A DNA stretch of 64,000 bases from Macrosoma leucophasiata (lineage: Eukaryota; Arthropoda; Insecta; Lepidoptera; Hedylidae): NCBI GenBank assembly GCA_036365455.1, contig JAWQUS010000010.1, positions 12,904,501-12,968,500 of the forward strand, read 5' to 3'. Below the pieces are notes generated by a model, which searched no databases, had not been told where the DNA came from, and worked only from the letters and a program-made list of their open reading frames with translations. A program made the position numbers and the translations under genes. Each line of letters opens with the position of its first letter. Positions within the stretch are counted from its first letter, which is position 1. Of the stretch, positions 10,350-22,200 are shown piece by piece.

Positions 10350-10490
10350 TTTTTCGCAATCATCACATGCGAGTGAATTTTAGAAAGTAAATAAAAAATG
10401 GAAAAAAAAATTTGACTTCGGGCCGGAATCGAACCTGCTATCTCAGGATAACCAGTGCAGCCGCCTTACCACTGAGCTACCGAGGTGCAG
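10350..10490 (-). repeat. tRNA-derived SINE (family T1), copy 1
   Basis: Read on the minus strand: tRNA-like head CTCGGTAGCTCAGTGGTAAG with T-arm AGCAGGTTCGATTCCGGC, then CCGAAGTCAAATT and a tail shared with 21.8 kb (TTCTAAA..TTCAC..GCATGTG..ATTGCGAAAAATAAA). A-box and B-box are both present. Tail sharing with the second copy makes it a retroposon and not a tRNA gene. Confidence 0.75.
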
Positions 10491-10603
10491 CAAGCAGTGA
10501 TTACATCGTATAAAGTGGATAAGGAAGATGCACTTGAAATTGAAACCACGTTGAACCCGTTTTGAATTTTCTCTCGTATATATATATGTATATACGTACC
10601 ATA

Positions 10604-10886
10604 GTTTTTTTTATGTAATGGAAGTGGCAAAAAAGCATGCAGTTCACATTGATGTTAAGTGATGACTGCAGCCTATAGATACCCACACAAAGACCAAGGT
10701 CAAAATGCAAATGCGTTACCACTCCTGAGGCCTAAGGTGTTATGCCTCTGTGCCGGAAATTACAAGACCGTACATTACCACATAACCGGAACACGATAGT
10801 GCTGAACACTACCATTTAGCGGCAAGTATATTAGGTAATGCGGTGATGCCTACGCCAGCGAGCTCCGGCACTGGAGCTCTACCACT
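10604..10886 (-). repeat. Family A poly(A)-tailed retroposon, near full length
   Basis: A T-run then ATGTAATGGAAGTGGC... back to GGAGCTCTACCAC marks a minus-strand copy of about 280 bp. The family consensus head is CTGGTGGTAGAGCTCCAGTG and its tail is TTTGCCACTTCCATTACATA plus poly(A). Layout resembles the lepidopteran 'ctggtggtag' retroposons; whether it is a LINE 3' end or a SINE is not resolvable here. Confidence 0.85.
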
Positions 10887-11399
10887 TATGTCGTCATCTC
10901 TTCAAAGTACTTACACTGTTTACATTTTACGTTATTCAACACATTTTGACTTTATTAAAAACTAGCTGTTGCCCGCGGCTTCGCCCGCGTGGATGTCGTT
11001 TTATAAATAATTTAAATTTTACAATCCCATGGAAATGTCCTTATCAAGTTTCCCGTCGCGTAATGTGGAGTCTTAATCACGTCTATAACTTCAAAAATCT
11101 CTATTTAATTTTAACCCCTTATATTTGAAAGTTTAGGGGTGATTTTGTCAAAATACTGATACACGTACCTATTTTTTTATTCCTAACAGAAAGACTGGAA
11201 CATCACTTTTCAAGTCTCTAACTTAGAAACTACCAAAAATCCCACACAAATTTTAATCTCAATTCCATACAAACAGTACACTTCCATTTTTCATTTAGGA
11301 GGATATTTTGTCCATTTTACTTAAACAGATATTTTTTACTGTTCCTAATCATGAGCCTGTATACCAATTTTTATACTGTTTAGTTCAGGAATGAGAAAC

Positions 11400-11577
11400 T
11401 TTCTATAACGGTACGGCCCTGTAATTTCCGACACAGAGGCGTAAACACCTTAGGCCTTAGGAGTGGTAATGCATTTTGACCTTGGTCTTTGTGTAAGTGT
11501 CTATAGGCTACAGTCATCACTTAACATCAATGTGAATTGCATGCTTGTTTGCAACTACATTTACATTAAAAAAAAAT
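11400..11577 (+). repeat. Family A retroposon, 5'-truncated, nested
   Basis: From GGTACGGCCCTGTAATTTCC to an A9 tail. Confidence 0.75.
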
Positions 11578-12149
11578 ACCACTTCATTCTTCATCTTCCT
11601 CCTTTAGGACAGAATTTGTCCATTTCGTCTGCACTGATAATTTTTTATTGCAATCCAAAATGTTTATACCTGTTGTCATATAGTCCTTTATATTTATCTC
11701 TAAAAATCCTTTCTTATACATCATGAAAGGAATCCTTGTACCAAATTTTAAGTCTCTAGGAACAGTAGTTTCAATTTATCAATTAAAATACAAAATCAAA
11801 AGCAAAGAAATAATCAATGTAGAATCAACCGTTTACTTCAGAGCATAGGTAGCGCGGCCGCTGCCTGGACCAAGAAGACAGCGTTAGCGCGTTTTAAAAA
11901 ACTTGTGATCCCCATCCATCAAAGGAAATTGGTAACACTGCCTCTTATCTTTTTCCAAGAGTATTAATATTTGTTTTATTTATAGATACTGCTTTATCTT
12001 TTTATTTTGTACCAAAGAGCCTGTCCGCTTATATTCCACCTTGAAAATTGCGGTAAGTCCCATACCAATATTGATGCAACTATTTTTCGTACATAACATA
12101 AGAAGCCTGTAAACCAATTTTCAGGCAAATTTCAAAAAAACAATTTTTC

Positions 12150-12430
12150 TGGTGGTTGAGCTCCAGTAAAGGAGCTTGCGGGCGTAGGTACCACCGAATT
12201 ACCTAATATACTTGCCGCTAAATGGTAGTGTTTAGCACTATCGTGTTCCGGTCAGGTGGTAATGTACGGCCCTGTAATTTCTGCCACAGAGGCATAACAC
12301 TTTAGGCCTCAGAAGTGGTAACGCATCTGCATTTTGACCTCTGGTCTTTGTGTGGGTGTCTTTAGGCTGCAGTCATCACTTAACATCAATGTGAACTGCA
12401 TGCTTGTTTGCCACTTTCACGACATAAAAA
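12150..12430 (+). repeat. Family A retroposon, near full length, nested
   Basis: GGTGGTTGAGCTCCAGTAAA through TTTGCCACTTTCACGACATA; no long poly(A) remains. Confidence 0.8.
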
Positions 12431-13437
12431 CGGCATTAAAAACTGATAAATACCCGTACAAACTATCACCTCTCTTAGAGGGTTGGGGCAGATTTCCAAA
12501 AAAAAGTACATATTTTAAGAACTTTAACGTTGTTTTCTTTAGTAACAAAGAGTCTGGGTACCAATTTTTATACAAAATTTTACCCCCTCTGATAAGGGGC
12601 AATGTCCAAAAAAAATTATGTACGAAATTATTTGTTAGACTCAAAGAGTCCGCATACCAAGTTTCAACTTTCTACCTTGAAAATTATGGAATGCTCCCTA
12701 CAAATTGCCACCCCCTATGACAGGGGGTAAGCATATTTCCAAAAAAAATTAAATATCAAGTAAACGTTGTTTTTTTAGTATCAAAGAGGCCGCATACCAA
12801 TTTTTGGCTTTCCATCTTGAACACTGCGGAAAGCCCAATACAAATTTCACACCCTCCTTTAAGGGGATGGTGGTAGATAAAATAAAAAAAAAAATGTATT
12901 TATTGCTTGTCAGGCTCATAGAGTTCGCATACCGAGTTTTAACTTTCTACCTTGAATATTGTGGAATGCTCCATACAAATTTCCACCCCTTATGACAGGG
13001 GGTGGGGCATATTTCCAAAAAAATAAATATCAAGTAAACGTTGTTTTAATAACAAAGAGGCCGCATACCAATTTTTGGCTTTCCAGCTTGAACACTGCCG
13101 TAAAGCCCAGTACCTTCAAATTTCATCCCCCGAATTAAAGGGATGGAGGCACAGATCTAAAAAAAAATGATGTACGTATTGTTTGTTAAACTCAAAGAGT
13201 TCACATACCGACTTTTAACTTTCAATCTTGAAAATTGTAGGATGCTCCATACAAATTTCCACCCCCTATTTTAGGGGGATGGGGATAATAAAAGGAGACA
13301 AAAAGTAGCCTATATTCTTTCTCAAAGTCAACTCTATCTCTGTACCAAATTTCATCAAAATCGGTTCACTCGTTTGGACGTGAAAAGGTAACAGACAGAC
13401 AGACAGACAGAGTTACTTTCACATTTATAATATTATA

Positions 13438-14039
13438 GTAGGGAAGTAGGGATCACGCAGAGTCGATATTGTTACATTTTTATCGCATGATATTCGACTT
13501 AACGTGTTAAGTAAACAAAAATCATACCTACATAGACTTCACAAGTTACCGACATTCCAGTTCTTGTTGGTGAGAGATTAGTCGAATCAGTATACATTTC
13601 TTTTATTTGATCAATCTATTTGCTGAGCACTTTCACGGCTAGTGTGTGGTGCTACTTTAAAATCGTTGACCTGGTCGTACCCTTGTTGAGTTAATTTCGC
13701 TCTACAGGTAGGTAAAGATGTGTACAGGTTTGTGGAAATGCAATCAAAGCCATTTTTTAAAAATTTAATTTAATTAAAGTTTTTTGGGCGTATTAACGTT
13801 TTTAGCTTATACCTATAATACAATACTACATACAAACTACCTGTCATTTTTTTGTAGTTTATAATAGGATTTACTTTTTATTAAAGTAGTTTTAGTTTTG
13901 ATGACGGACCAAGGACGCAGGCAATGCATTCATAATAAATTAGTATCTAATTTATGTGTTGCTAAATAAGTATTATCTGGTAATATGGTAATGCAGATGG
14001 CTATATAGGTACTACAGCACTTCGGTAGTTGTGATCACA
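13438..14039. other. Unannotated AT-rich stretch
   Basis: No gene, repeat family or splice-bounded coding block recognised. Confidence 0.45.
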
Positions 14040-14300
14040 ATCTATACATCTATACAAATAAATAAAATTGGAGTGCCTGTTTGTAATATAAAAATAACCG
14101 CTTTTTACTAAATGCATATGTATCTTTACACGGTACATATACCAAAACAACATTTTTTACTATGTTTGTCTGTCTGTCTGTCTGTTTGGCGGGGCTAATC
14201 TTGGGAACGGTTGGACCGATTTTGGAGGGACTTTCACTAGCAGATAGCTAATGTAATAAGGAGTAACTTTTATACTAGCTGCGCCCACGACTTCGTCCGG
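14040..14300 (+). repeat. Dispersed element family C
   Basis: TATACAAATAAATAAAATTG at the start, ACCGCTTTTTACTAAATGCA, (GTCT)n, GGGGCTAATCTTGGGAACGG and TATACTAGCTGCGCCCACGA at the end. The reverse complement, expanded internally, is at 55.78-56.72 kb. Confidence 0.7.
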
Positions 14301-14735
14301 GCACACCGCGGACACTCCGCCAAAATTCCATACAAACGCCTGTTTTGGTTACTTATAACACGGACATCAATCAGTGACGTGTAGTCACACGTGCACGCAC
14401 ACAGCGTAGCACGTAGGGTTATGAGGTTATGACTTTAAGCCTCGGACCGACAATATAAAAATAAAATAATACTTTGTACTTACGTAGATATTTCTTTCTT
14501 TCTTTCTATAGAAAAATATGACAGTTGATTCTAATTTAATTCTTCTTGGCCGATATCGTCTAACTGCGGCTCAACAGTAAGGCAAATTTCTATTTACCAG
14601 TTTCACCCAGTTTACCGGTACATTTTAAACATTTAAAAACACAAACACTACTGCCACAAATATCACAAGTATTGGAAAATAACACTAACTACCTACTCAT
14701 TACGTCGACAAGTCACTTCAATTCAATATACTGAT

Positions 14736-14865
14736 GGCCGAATACTCAAACATCCCTCAATTTTAAGCAACGCTCAAATGTGCGCTATCTCTATTGAACG
14801 TGTTTTATAAAGACAAAAGACTTTTAAGTCCCACTTAGATTTAAGTGACGTTTGACTATTTGGCC
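14736..14865. mobile_element. Candidate 130-bp MITE
   Basis: Imperfect terminal inverted repeats: GGCCGAATACTCAAACATCC at the left, and at the right a reverse complement starting GGCCAAATAGTCAAACGTCA. No coding capacity. Confidence 0.55.
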
Positions 14866-15360
14866 GTAAAACACTTTTATTACTAATGCAATCACATAGC
14901 GTAAAGGTGAGAAATTATAATATTAAAAAGTTTTTAGATAACTAAAAAAGTTTTGTAATTGTGAACATAATTATTTTACTTTAGGTATTTTTTCCTTCGG
15001 GAAACTGAAAAATGATCTTTTTTTGTCACGACTTGTTGGTATACAGCCAAACACTGCACAATAAAGCACCATCTTAATGTTAATAAACAAAATATTCGAT
15101 TACAAATTATAATCAAAACTAGGCCGCTCACAACCTCGCTGTAGAGTATCAACCGTCGCCCATAAGAGGGGAAGAGATTGGGTGAAACGCGGCAAATGTG
15201 TGGGACGTCGAAGTGTCCATTCTATACGTAGTATTATTACATATTCTCTGGTCCGGGTAGATATTGAACAATCATAAATTCTCACGCGGGCGAAGTCGTG
15301 GGCACACCTAGTAATACAATAAATCCTTAGGCACTTTTGAGTATAATATATCATTACAGT
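14866..15360. other. Unannotated stretch with a family B/C end fragment
   Basis: 15,270-15,312 has TTCTCACGCGGGCGAAGTCG, a dispersed-element terminus. Otherwise nothing recognised; the open frame at 15100-15372 has no domain. Confidence 0.45.
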
Positions 15361-15361
15361 A

Positions 15362-15720
15362 ATACCGCGCATAGCCCAGCGGCTGGCGTAGATCGTAAGC
15401 GATCTACTCGGTTAAGCATTACGGGCGCGGTCGGATGTGTGATGGGTGACCGCTAGTGGAAAATTAAAATGCGCATTTCCGTGCTTCGGAGGGCACGTTA
15501 AGCCGTCGGTCCAGGTTGCTATTGATAGATAGCATTCGTTAAACCTTGTCGGAGGCCTTATGGGCGGTTTGAAAACATCTGACAGCAGGTTGGCCACTAA
15601 CCCGCCGTATCTCCACCAATCCACATTGGAGCAGCGTGGTGGAGTAAGCTCCAGGCCTCCCCAAAAAAAAGGGGAGAGACTCGTGCCCAGCAGTGGGACG
15701 TATAATGGGTTGCCATTATT
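15362..15720 (+). repeat. 5S rRNA-derived SINE with LINE-type tail
   Basis: 15390-15460 resembles the 3' half of 5S rRNA, including its internal promoter region (GGTTAAGCATTACGGGCGCG, then GTGATGGGTGACCGCT). The tail, with CGTGCTTCGGAGGGCACGTT, GGAGCAGCGTGGTGGA and CCCAGCAGTGGGACGTATAA, matches RTE-type LINE 3' ends common in moths. That combination defines a SINE3-type element. The open frames here are not genes. Confidence 0.7.
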
Positions 15721-16330
15721 GTTACATTAATACCCTGACTTAAGCTACCCCGTTTTATGTGAATTCCGAGATGCGCGGTTATTTTTATTATAACACGGGC
15801 TCGTGTTGCTCTATGGGTTTACGAGAAGTTCGAGTATACATTATTGATTTACCTCTAATTATGTGATCCAAAAGATCAAAAATGAGAAATTTGAACCAAG
15901 TATTTAGGTACATGCAAAGGCGAACCCAAAGACTTACCCGAATTTGACTTACACTGCTGTTGCTTGTAAGTCGAATTCCTGGATATTACTGTACTAACAA
16001 CATTTTTCTTTAGCACAATATGTTACTTCACGCTCTATCTTTATCTTGATCATTAATTAAAATATTATTGGCAAATGTTGATGTTTACATTCGTTCTTAT
16101 TCTATTAATTTAGAATCTTGTATTTGAACATTATTTTTTGTCTAAGGAATTCTCAAAAGTATGCCGCAAACATAGCGTGTGTATGTGACGGGCAGCTACT
16201 AACTACACCTACCAATTTCTTTTTTACTCCTCAAATTGCTAAGAATTATGGGTAAACTGTGTGTTGATATATTCCATTTATACATAACTGTACTCTTAAC
16301 AACGTTGGCAGGGGATTTAATGAAAGTGGC
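15721..16330. other. Unannotated AT-rich stretch
   Basis: No gene or repeat family recognised. Confidence 0.4.
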
Positions 16331-16585
16331 AAACAATCACGTTGTTCATATGGATGATAAGATAAGAGAATATTGCAGCGTATAGTTGTTTGCAAATAGG
16401 TACTGTAGTTGTGTTTGTGTTATTGTAGTAATCCGGTGCCACTCCTGAAGCTTAAGTTGTTTTGCCTTTGTCGATGAGATAGAATTACGAGGTCGTATAC
16501 TACCATGTAATACGACAGAACTAAACGCTACCATTTGGCACCAGATAGATTAGTTAATGTATGAGCTCCGCCACTGAAATACTGA
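16330..16585 (-). repeat. Strongly diverged family A retroposon
   Basis: GGTGCCACTCCTGAAGCTTA, ACTACCATGTAATACGACAG and TGAGCTCCGCCACTG follow the family A order in reverse. Confidence 0.5.
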
Positions 16586-16837
16586 AGCTAGTAGAATCTA
16601 GGCCTGAGGACACAGATTCAGTGGGCCTTTTTCTATTTTTCTGAGTAGCTATTTACTCATATAACAATTTAATATATGAAGAAATCGTGTCGCTGTGTCT
16701 GTGTTTACCTAAAACGGGTCGAATAATTTAAAAGTTTTTTTTTATGGATGTGCATTTAGGATTACGTAGGTATGAGCATAGGTCGTACAGTATTCCGAAT
16801 TTCGTATCGCCTTAGCAATAAGCTACTAGCTCTAGCA

Positions 16838-18327
16838 GTATGCTAAGGCTCTCGAGCTTATGACTTCATATTTAAACGATAGAAATATGTGTGTTGATGT
16901 AAATGGGACAAGATCTCCCGGGACTTCAATGGATATGGGGGTCCCACAGGGCTCTATTTTAGGGCCATTTCTTTTCTTAGTCTATATTAATGACTTACCC
17001 TACATTATCAATGATGGCCAAGAGATGGTATTGTTTGCTGACGATACTTCTTTAGTGTTCAAAATTAAAAGACAGGAGGTAGATTTTGACGGTGTAAACA
17101 ATACTCTCTCTAATATAGTACATTGGTTTAGCGCCAATAACCTTTCGTTAAATAGCAGTAAGACAAAATGCATTAAATTTACTACTCCTAACGTAAAAAA
17201 GGTTGAAACCAATGTTAAGATAAATGAGGAAGTATTGGAGATCGTAGAGTCCACGGTATTTCTTGGCATTACCGTGGATGCTAAATTGCAATGGGGTCCC
17301 CATATTGCCAAATTAGCTAATAGACTTAGCTCGCCAGCGTTTGCTGTGAAAAGGATTAGACTATTAATAGATGTCGAGACGGCTCGCCTTGTTTATTTTA
17401 GTTATTTTCACAGTATAATGTCCTATGGCATTTTGCTATGGGGAAATTCCGCCGACGTCAACACTATTTTTGTACTGCAAAAGAGAGCTGTCCGGGCGAT
17501 CTACGGGCTGAGTCCGAGGGTATCTCTTAGAGATAAATTTAAAGAAATAAATATTCTGACTGTAGCTTCGCAATACATTTATGAAAATGTATTATATGTC
17601 CGTAAAAACAATAATGAGTTTCCTACAATAGGTAACAATCACAGTATAAATACTAGGAACAAATACAAATTGTCCGTGCATGCAACGCGGCTGAATAGGG
17701 TCAGTAATTCTTTCACAGGTCAATGTATACGGTTCTTTAATCAATTCCCCAAAAACGTTCAAAGTCTATCGATCAATAAATTTAAGAAAGTAATGAAAGA
17801 ACGTTTATATGAATGTAATTACTATAAGACCTGTGATTATCTTAATGATAGTACATCTTGGGATTATAGCGATCGCTGCCAGGCTATTTCATGATACTGT
17901 TATTTCGTGTATTCTGTAATTAGTATTGTTAAGGGTTGAATAATGTGAATACCCTGGCTGTAAATTTATTCCATCTTTATTTTGCCGTATGCAAATCCGG
18001 AGCAGTCATGCACGCTTAAATGTCTTTGCCTTTGGCGGCGTCGTGTGGCGGGTTGCTCACTTCCCTCTAAAATGGTCGAGGAGGGCAATGGCTGTCACAT
18101 GCGTCATACTCGTGAACGGGTGCTGTTCGTGGGGACTGGTCTGTTCTGGTTTGCAGGAGTAAGTTAAGTAGTTTAAATTCTAATTTTTAATTTACTATTG
18201 ATATATGATTTTGCTTTACTTTATATAATGGTTATTCACTCTAGGTATTTTATATTTCTTGACGTTTTGAAAGTATCTGTAAAGATCTATTCGAAATAAA
18301 AATATTTTCTATTTCTATTTCTATTTC
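16838..18327 (+). mobile_element. 5'-truncated non-LTR retrotransposon (CR1/Jockey-type)
   Basis: An open frame from about 16838, counted from ATG 16860, runs to TGA at 17892-17894. It encodes the C-terminal half of a reverse transcriptase: MTSYLNDRNMCVDVNG, MGVPQGSILGPFLFLVYIND (motif B region), LFADDTSLVF with the catalytic FADD motif, NNLSLNSSKTKCIKF and FLGITVDAKLQWGPHI. The thumb region follows (VLQKRAVRAIYGLSPR, then YIYENVLYVRKNN). A 430-bp 3' UTR ends in (TTTCTA)n. Endonuclease and RT fingers are missing, so it cannot move by itself. The intact 3' reading frame suggests a fairly young insertion. Confidence 0.88.
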
Positions 18328-18332
18328 GATAC

Positions 18333-18566
18333 GAAATTCGCTGGGACAACAAGTTTATTACAAAATTTAAAAGTTACCTACCAATCACAATTTTAGAGGA
18401 TATCAATAAAGCAGAATCAATTCGTCAAGCGCTTGTAGCTGAGAGGAATTTTAATGTTCGAAAATTAAGATTACCGCGTGGGCAATGTTTGGTAAGAAAA
18501 TGTAGAAATTTTCAAGAAAATTTTCTTGCCAAGGCCCGTCACGCCATTGATTTGGCTTGTCGTTAG
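18333..18566 (+). pseudogene. Unrecognised 78-codon open frame beside the LINE tail
   Basis: Open without ATG from GAA ATT CGC TGG to TAG. It includes LPITILEDINKAESIRQALV and RKLRLPRGQCLVRKCRNF, ending ARHAIDLACR. The basic, Cys-containing composition looks coding, but there is no start, no splice acceptor and no family I can name. Probably a transposon or gene fragment. Confidence 0.35.
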
Positions 18567-19170
18567 CTGTTTTAGAAATGGGAAAAAATCTTACAGGTGG
18601 ACTAATGACACAGAAATCTAATTTCTAACCATTTAAGCTGGATAACACTAAACTCTCTTTGTGAAATACAGTCCTGAGTATAGAAGTAAAATACAGCGGT
18701 GTATCGGATGTATCACGAGCTATCATTTATTCTATGCAGTCTCAGTCTAAAGGTGCAGTCTAATCCCATCGTAATAAATGAAATCATTTGGTACCCCATT
18801 ACGCAGATATTGTTGTTTATTAACATGACATGCAAGTCTATAAAAAATAATCTCAATTCCATATCACCAAGGTTGCGAACATATATTATTATAATTTAAT
18901 CGAGAGGGTTCCTACTGTACTCTACATGAACTCTACCAGGTCGGTATGCAGTGACGTCACGATTAGCCAGTTATAGTTTTGAATCCCATAGAACAAATAA
19001 ACATTATAAACATTGATTAGGTATATTTTCAAAATATTAATTGCCTTTTAAATCATTCCAATAAGGAAAATCACATCGTCACTCTTTCTCTCAGATCATC
19101 AGTAGTGATCTTCTACTATTAGACCGCTTGTTACAAGGTAAATGATAAAAATTAACTATTATATAAACTG
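18567..19170. other. Unannotated AT-rich stretch upstream of BTB exon
   Basis: No gene recognised; the open frame at 18699-18899 has no domain. Confidence 0.45.
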
Positions 19171-19177
19171 TTGTCAG

Positions 19178-19288
19178 ATGTGTGAATGGCTTTCATCCGG
19201 GGAATGGTGCGACGTGCAATTGGTGTGCGGTGGCAGAGCATTCAGTGCACATCGCACTGTCCTAGCCAGCGTCAGTGAGTTTCTCAGA
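19178..19288 (+). CDS. BTB-ZF exon 1 (BTB N-terminal half)
   Basis: Acceptor TGTTGTCAG abuts ATG. 37 codons, [19 protein letters not shown] through SEFLR, to donor CTCAGA|GTACGT, phase 0. Confidence 0.82.
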
Positions 19289-22200
19289 GTACGTTAGTTA
19301 TAAACGTTTCTTATATTATGAACAAAAATGATGAGGATTTAAAATTGAAACCGGCCAAGTGCGCGTTGTACTCGCGCAGGGTGGGTTCCGTGCCATTATC
19401 TATAAAAAGACTATTTTTAAAGTGAATTTATAACTTTTATAATATTCTGTGAATATTTCAAGCGTCTACCTGTTACCGTTATTAATAAGTTATTGAGTAA
19501 AAAAAACACCTTTAGTTGTAGGAGGGTCCTCCTTTAATATTTATTTTGTTATGTTTTTAGTATTTGTTGTTATAGCGGCAATAGAAATACATCATTTGTG
19601 AAAATTACAAGGACCTAGCTATCACACTTCTTGAGATACAGCCTTGTGATGGACGGACAGCGGACGCTTAGTAATAAGAGCCACTTTTTACTCTTACGGT
19701 TACGGGTACGGAACCCTAAAAATGTTACCTCATCATCGTTGAAACTACTCAACAAATTGACTATATCAAGATAAGATTCCCATTCTGTTCCAGAGTCTGC
19801 TACTCACGTGTTCTACTGAAGATTCACCAATTCTTATATATTTGCCCGAGTTTGATATGGAAGCCATGTCCTCAGTACTTTACTACATCTATAACGGAGA
19901 AGTGGTAATTTCGAAGCCTAAATTAAAAACGTTCCTAGACATAGTAGAAGCTATGCAAATTTTTATTGACTATCAATATTTGCCGACAGATTACGGTGAT
20001 TTTGAAAATGCGTACAATCCAAATATAAACATAGAAAGTGCAATGTCGAGAAATATTGACCACCCACTTGACTTTACGCCTAGTGCCAAAAAGTGTGCAA
20101 ACATTAAAGAAGGTACGAATGTCCGAATCACGTGTAAAGTAAAGCAGACATTAAGTTCGTTAAATGTGGATGATACAAGATTGAGACAGAGATGCGCCGA
20201 ACAGCATTATCGAACTTTAGAGATGCGACGTGAGACCCGACAAAGCAGCACTTTTGTAAATGACTTACTTATTGAGACATATGATCAAAACGGTAACAAT
20301 AACGGGCGGCCAGCGGGCGTGTTGGCAATATCAAATGAATGCTATCGTGGACCGACATCTCTTCTCCTGGCGAATGCTAATGCCTCACATCCCATTACTA
20401 GCGACATAATTTCTCACACATCAGAGAAGGCGTCATTAGAATCACCACAATTTTCGTGTGATAAACGCAGTCTCAAAGAAAATTCTTTTGCAGATTATTT
20501 AAAACCAAAAATACGATTTTCAGAACTTGACTGGCCACGAAACTTTTGTACAAATTGGCCATTATCCTTTCAAAATTATCCAACACGTATGCAAAGCAAC
20601 AATGTATCAGGAACCGCTTTATTGAATATAAAATTAAAACAGCCAAGTGCTGAAAATATGACTGAATATCCAAATACTAGTTTATCAAGTAATCTTTCTG
20701 GAAAAGATTTTCGTCAAAGTCAATCTAAAGATACAAGAATGCTTAATATGACTATTAATTCACATAAAAATATTTTTATGAAAAGCTGTATATTAAATAA
20801 AGTATTACAAAATCCTTGGAGTTCTCTTGTACCAAACAATTACAAACCTTTCCGGAGAAAACAAAAAACTGGGATGCTTCAACAGAATCAACTGTTAGAA
20901 AACAATGCAACGGTAGGTGCCACTGATTTACTTTTTCAAGGCTTGATTTATTTAATGAGCCTGGCAGTTATATATACTTTTTGTGTATTAATGAGTATTT
21001 TTTTGAAAAGCGTACTGAGATTTAAAAAAATGTTAAGATCCTTTCACTTAATTTTTTTTTTGTTTTTTACCTTTTACCTGCAATCAAAGATGGCAACCAT
21101 ATTTCACGCATCTGTAAAGGTTATGTGAAAGTACTCGTGAGTAATAAAAGTTATAACAATTATTAAAATATTTATGCTGTTTGACTGATCGGCATACAAA
21201 ATTGAAATACCATGCTGTGTTTCATTTAAACGAAACATGACTTAAATGTAAATGATTACAAACTAACTTTGGTTGCAACTTCTTCTAGGCATAAATTCCA
21301 AACTTACAGGAATTTAGAAAAGTTTTTTTCTGTGCTCCTCTCCTCAACCACAACGATAACCAAATGTTAGTTTACTACGTCTAGTAGTTTCGGTTGTGTG
21401 TTGTCTGGCAGTCACTCAATCACCCTTCACACAGTTTTGTGTATTGATTGCAATGTAATTGAGATTCAGAAACACGTTTTTCTTTCTTTTGAAACAATTT
21501 TGGTTCTTAGAAGGCAAATATCAACTGTAAAGTATGCATTTTCACCGTTTACTGTAGAGTGAATCACGAGTACAAATACTACGAATTCATCAATGAAACA
21601 CTTGGCTATATGTAAATAATTTGTCTTGTTGAACACTCAACCAGTAAACTGTTGCACTATGTGTTTAGAAATAGATGGCACCAGTCCAGCCGCTTTACCA
21701 CTAAGCTACCGAAGTACCAGTACCACTAAGAACTTCGGTAGCTTAGTGGTAAAGCGGCTGGACTGGTTATCCTGATGTCGCAGGTTCGATTCCTGCCCGA
21801 AGTCAAATTTTTCTTTCCGTTTTTTCTTTATATTCTAAAGTTCACTTGCATGTGTTATTGCGAAAAATAAATAGTACATAATAAAAGAATTGCCTGCGTT
21901 CGATCCATTTTTGGAAATAAACTAGAATAGACCATGGTAGGATCTCACAAACTCTTGTCTTCTGGAATCAGAATAGATCGTCATTCTCATCATTTATTTC
22001 AGAAGCTGCGTGAAAATTGCACTAACGACAGCAACAATAATAAAAAACCAAATTTGACAGTCACCGATGAATATAAATCGGTTATTAACTATTCAAATGG
22101 AGATGAATCAACGTATTCAATCAGTAAAAAGGTGGGTTAGTATGTTTTTTTATTTTGTCATCAGTACAGTAGTCGTCACATTGTACGAGAATAAAGTCTT

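Larger units (their letters stand above)
10963..13437 (-). mobile_element. 2.5-kb family B element with internal tandem array and nested retroposons
   Basis: Left edge ACTAGCTGTTGCCCGCGGCT and right edge CGGTTCACTCGTTTGGACGT...(AGAC)n...TTATAATATTATAG are the reversed ends of family B, normally about 180 bp apart. Between them are degenerate tandem units of about 137 bp with alternating subtypes (ATACCAATTTTTGGCTTTCC versus ATACCGAGTTTTAACTTTC), clearest at 12540-13270. Two family A retroposons sit inside, at 11400-11577 and 12150-12430. No transposase seen. Confidence 0.6.

Noticed and set aside
15412..15624. 70-codon minus-strand frame
   Set aside because: Lies inside the 5S-derived SINE and its tail.
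16795..18341. 14-bp inverted match (CGAATTTCGTATCG and CGATACGAAATTCG) at the two ends of the LINE
   Set aside because: Target duplications of LINEs are direct, not inverted; probably chance.
20913..21128. Hydrophobic C-terminal extension of the BTB exon, suggesting a membrane segment
   Set aside because: Begins exactly at a good donor GTAGGT, and exon 3 continues in phase. Most likely intron read-through, though an unspliced isoform cannot be excluded.
21732..21803. Functional tRNA gene
   Set aside because: The anticodon arm is defective and the same tail follows a second copy at 10.4 kb, so it is a SINE head.
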